Positions 22,685 through 24,898 of a stretch of 24,898 bases of DNA are shown in pieces. The first letter of the stretch is position 1. Each line of letters begins with the position of its first letter. The stretch comes from CAKVLS01 sp045605365 (lineage in GTDB: Bacteria; Bacillota; Clostridia; Christensenellales; UBA1242). A program made the translations under genes and the position numbers. The notes under the pieces were generated by a model that had not been told where the DNA came from, made no database searches, and worked only from the letters and a program-made list of their open reading frames with translations. The stretch covers positions 1 through 24,898 of the forward strand of contig JAZUPV010000043.1 of assembly GCA_045605365.1 (NCBI GenBank), written 5' to 3'.

Positions 22685-22713
22685 TTGACAGTGGGGTACT
22701 TTGATGGTACAAT
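22685..22713 (+). promoter_or_regulatory. Strong promoter of the 446-residue unknown gene
   Basis: TTGACA (22685-22690), 17 bases, TACAAT (22708-22713), with TGG directly before the -10 box. The start would be near 22720, leaving a leader of about 36 bases with AGGCGGG as possible ribosome site. Confidence 0.75.
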
Positions 22714-22755
22714 TTAAGCATAGATTAAGTTTTATTTTTTAGGCGGGTTATAAAA

Positions 22756-24096
22756 ATGAAACAAAAGAAAAGAACAAAAATCATAGGCAATACCACTGCA
22801 AAAAATCGCAACATTAGAGACGAGAGTATGTTGCGCCGCAGAAACAGTACAAAAAGCACCAAAAGAAAAATCAAACTAACCCCAGACCAACAAGTATATA
22901 TGGGGTCTATCGATGCCAAAGGTCTAGAGATACAATATCTAGCTGATTATACCTATGCATTGTTAAAAAACTATCGTCGCCCAGTTGCTTATGACTATAT
23001 AGGTCAAGTAGACGACGAGTATGACTATAATAAATTTAAGTACGAAATCAACAAAGCTAAGTACCTAGCAGACCCTAAAAACCAATGGAAACTACTTCAC
23101 ATAGCTACACGTGTTGCTGAGACATATTTTGGCTGTGACGTTACTAGCAACTATGGTGTTGCGCATTCGTACAAACTAAAAGATATCCCTAACGACAAAC
23201 CGTCTAAAAAATGTGAAGAGTTTTTATTCCCATACAGCGACGAATATTATCAAGCGATGCTTAACGCACCAAAAGTACCTATTGGTCCTTGGGTAACACA
23301 AACCGACAATAGAGAGTGCTGCATAAAAACAAGAAAATATCTTATCAATATAGATGGAGATATTTTGATAGGTGAGATCACCACTCAACAAGAAAAACTA
23401 AACGACAAACCTGTCCCAGGGGCGGGTAGCGATATTAAGTTCTGTATTTATTTTAAAGGTAGAGAAGACGCTAAGTTTATCTTAGATAGATGGGACTTTG
23501 AACCACCAGCTGCTCACCCTAACAAACGTGACAACAATGGACAAGTTTCTCTTGATGGTTATTATCCAAAAAAGACACGTTATAGTCATAGGCACCTAGG
23601 TACACTTATTAATAGATTGTTTGCAACACAAGGGCAATCTCTAGACGTTGTACCAACACCACTTAACCAAAATACCCCAGAAGGCGCTGAAGAATTAAGA
23701 TACGAAAGTTTTGACCAGATGCTTCAAGACTTTGAAAAAACTCTCAACATCTATCAAGACCAAATCCCAGAAAAAGAAATCGCCAAAGAAAAATCTATCA
23801 AAAAACTTGGCAGAAAGTTCTGTCCTTGCTATAGTCAACAATATCACCAAGTAGAAGAACAACGTCCTGTTCGGCCACAACCAGCTACTACTCCAACAGT
23901 AGATGGTTTGCCATCTATATATGATTATCAATTTTCACAAGATTTGGCTGGAGAAGTAAGAGCCGTACGTGACTTGGTAGTAAAAGTACCATATGTAGTC
24001 GACCCAGAACCTGCTATCTTAGACCCTGCAAAACAACCAACTACAACCAAAGATAACTCCCAACAAGACAATCCATCTCAAGGAGAAGATAAATAA
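22756..24096 (+). CDS. Unrecognised 446-residue protein, first gene of a coupled pair
   Basis: I do not recognise a family. Residues 1-40 are highly basic and probably disordered (KQKKRTKI, MLRRRNSTKSTKRKIK). A central folded part (about 45-310) contains many aromatic residues and a conserved-looking cluster: DRWD (244-247), His254-Pro-Asn and SHRH (277-280), a spacing of Arg/Asp and paired histidines seen in some phage- or toxin-related unknown families; this resemblance is weak. Residues 310-446 are rich in Pro, Gln and Glu, with Cys-Pro-Cys near 355. No membrane segment or signal peptide. Its TAA stop overlaps the ATG of the next gene (TAATG), so the two proteins are probably made together. 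The ATG at 22756 is preceded by AGGCGGG at about 8 bases. Confidence 0.7.
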   Translation: MKQKKRTKIIGNTTAKNRNIRDESMLRRRNSTKSTKRKIKLTPDQQVYMGSIDAKGLEIQYLADYTYALLKNYRRPVAYDYIGQVDDEYDYNKFKYEINKAKYLADPKNQWKLLHIATRVAETYFGCDVTSNYGVAHSYKLKDIPNDKPSKKCEEFLFPYSDEYYQAMLNAPKVPIGPWVTQTDNRECCIKTRKYLINIDGDILIGEITTQQEKLNDKPVPGAGSDIKFCIYFKGREDAKFILDRWDFEPPAAHPNKRDNNGQVSLDGYYPKKTRYSHRHLGTLINRLFATQGQSLDVVPTPLNQNTPEGAEELRYESFDQMLQDFEKTLNIYQDQIPEKEIAKEKSIKKLGRKFCPCYSQQYHQVEEQRPVRPQPATTPTVDGLPSIYDYQFSQDLAGEVRAVRDLVVKVPYVVDPEPAILDPAKQPTTTKDNSQQDNPSQGEDK

Positions 24097-24482
24097 TGAA
24101 TATTACAAAATTACAACAAGCTTTTAACGATGCTGTAGCAATTAGAGAATATGAAAATAGTGTCCTAATCAACGACAATATGGTTTATCAAGATGGTAGC
24201 AAAGAGAGTTTTGCGATAGGGTTGATTGAGCAAGACGGCGATATAGTTCTAAACGACCTTGGTGTTACTTATGATAGACTATTAAAAAAAGATTTTGACC
24301 TAAACGCTGACCAAGACTTGCAACAATACAAACTAAGAGTTTTAAAAAAGTTTAAGTTGTTTTTTAGCGACAATGACGAACTTTGTACCCTAGCTAGTAG
24401 CGAAAAAGACCTGCCTATCGCCCTAGGTAGATTAGAGCAAGGTATGATACTACTTGGTTATATAGACTTGATGTTTGAATAG
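24096..24482 (+). CDS. DUF1828-like small protein, second gene of the coupled pair
   Basis: The 128-residue acidic protein resembles the DUF1828 domain: a strand with the short insert DGSKESFAIGLIEQDGDIVLNDLGVTYDRL (here the pattern is a hydrophobic strand, DG-x-I-L-NDLG and a following helix), then a helix and FKLFFSDNDELCTLASSEKDLPIALGRLEQ leading to a last helix. DUF1828 proteins are found in phage and mobile-element contexts, with no proven role. GGAG lies about 9 bases before the ATG, inside the previous gene. Together with the first gene it may form a two-component accessory module. Confidence 0.6.
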   Translation: MNITKLQQAFNDAVAIREYENSVLINDNMVYQDGSKESFAIGLIEQDGDIVLNDLGVTYDRLLKKDFDLNADQDLQQYKLRVLKKFKLFFSDNDELCTLASSEKDLPIALGRLEQGMILLGYIDLMFE

Positions 24483-24484
24483 AT

Positions 24485-24520
24485 AAAAAAACACCTACTA
24501 TTCTAGGGAGGTGTTTTTTT
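24485..24520. terminator. Bidirectional terminator between convergent genes
   Basis: ACACCT (24491-24496) pairs with AGGTGT (24509-24514), with an inner CTA/TAG pairing and A and T runs outside. It serves the gene ending at 24482 and the minus-strand gene ending at 24519. Confidence 0.85.
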
Positions 24521-24767
24521 AATTATCTAAGTCTAAGTTTTTTGCAAGAAATTTTTCATCATTAAGAAATTCCGCAGGGGATATATTTAACCCATCAGCT
24601 ATTAAAATAATCGTCTTTAAAGAAATTCCCTTTGTGCGACGTTGCATTATACTTTTAATTGTTGGGAAAGGGACTCCACTTATTTGAGCCAACTTGTATT
24701 GAGTAAGGTTATTTTTAGACATATATTTAATTAACTGCTCGACAACCACATCGTTTAATGTTTTCAT
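24519..24767 (-). CDS. XRE-family (Cro/cI-like) transcriptional repressor
   Basis: An 82-residue protein made up almost wholly of one Cro/cI-type helix-turn-helix domain: LTQYKLAQISGVPFPTIKSIMQRRTKGISLKTIILIADGLNISPAEFL, given here as its two halves LTQYKLAQISGV and PFPTIKSIMQ plus the family's closing IADGLNISPAEFL. Such small proteins repress promoters of phages, integrative elements or toxin-antitoxin units. On the minus strand AAAGG lies about nine bases before the ATG. Its upstream region holds a strong outward promoter flanked by an inverted repeat, the likely operator. Confidence 0.88.
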   Translation of the reverse strand: MKTLNDVVVEQLIKYMSKNNLTQYKLAQISGVPFPTIKSIMQRRTKGISLKTIILIADGLNISPAEFLNDEKFLAKNLDLDN

Positions 24768-24831
24768 ATTTGATTACCTTTAGTTTGTTTATTTTTCATT
24801 TTAATATTACATTATTCGACAAAATAATATA

Positions 24832-24869
24832 GGATGATTTATTATTCTTTTTGGGTTGACATATCATCC
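24832..24869. promoter_or_regulatory. Inverted repeat, probable XRE operator
   Basis: GGATGAT (24832-24838) is inverted as ATCATCC (24863-24869), 31 bp apart centre to centre, about three helix turns. The right arm lies in the spacer of the outward promoter. Confidence 0.5.
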
Positions 24870-24884
24870 GATATAAGTTACAAT
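24856..24884 (+). promoter_or_regulatory. Strong sigma-A promoter reading out of the window
   Basis: TTGACA (24856-24861), 17 bases, TACAAT (24879-24884). No gene start follows before the window ends at 24898; it should drive a gene just outside that the XRE protein controls. Confidence 0.75.
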
Positions 24885-24898
24885 AGGATTGTAAATAA

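Overview
The window looks like a chromosomal stretch from a low-G+C, endospore-forming member of the Bacillota, most likely an uncultured gut-type Clostridia; I cannot name a genus from the sequence. The reasons are the strongly A+T-rich DNA, AGGAG-type ribosome binding sites, the sporulation genes yabP, yabQ and spoIIE, and the order yabP-yabQ-divIC-tRNA(Met)-tRNA(Glu)-...-spoIIE-tilS, which resembles the same neighbourhood in Bacillus subtilis.

Left part (1-5000): the 3' end of a GH13 alpha-amylase-family gene cut by the window edge; a MarR regulator with a symmetric operator-like array, followed 12-21 bases later (depending on start) by cysS; then tsaD and a TIM-barrel sugar isomerase/epimerase-like gene. 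Sporulation and division part (5000-6340): yabP-yabQ-divIC as an overlapping operon behind a sigma-E-like promoter, then initiator tRNA-Met, tRNA-Glu and elongator tRNA-Met with their own promoter and terminator. An inserted block (6343-9300) holds a minus-strand pair (lipoprotein plus membrane protein) and a plus-strand pair (MFS-like protein plus HIT hydrolase). Then come spoIIE, tilS, cca, rmuC and a vanW-family gene (9421-17449).

The most unusual stretch is the 550-base gene-free interval at 17450-17999. It carries five consensus-fitting DnaA boxes plus one or two degenerate ones, arranged as a plus-strand group and a minus-strand group around an A+T-rich core, with several families of short repeats. 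dnaA and dnaN are not in the window. The first gene after it encodes a six-helix HdeD/DUF308-like membrane protein with a Lys/Thr/Ala-rich tail resembling histone H1; a tail-less paralogue follows, then an ABC transporter half and a pyridoxamine-oxidase-like protein. A DnaA-binding region beside a possibly DNA-binding membrane protein is the best candidate here for something undescribed.

Right part (21716-24898): a minus-strand diaminopimelate dehydrogenase, then a translationally coupled pair of an unrecognised 446-residue basic protein and a DUF1828-like protein, then a minus-strand XRE repressor whose upstream region has a strong outward promoter flanked by an inverted repeat. This end looks like accessory DNA, possibly a toxin-antitoxin or defence module.

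A recurring trait is that three genes (the MFS gene at 7761, cca at 13318, ddh at 22630) lack a Shine-Dalgarno sequence and have a -10 box placed so that transcription would start at or within a few bases of the start codon, suggesting leaderless mRNAs alongside normally led ones.
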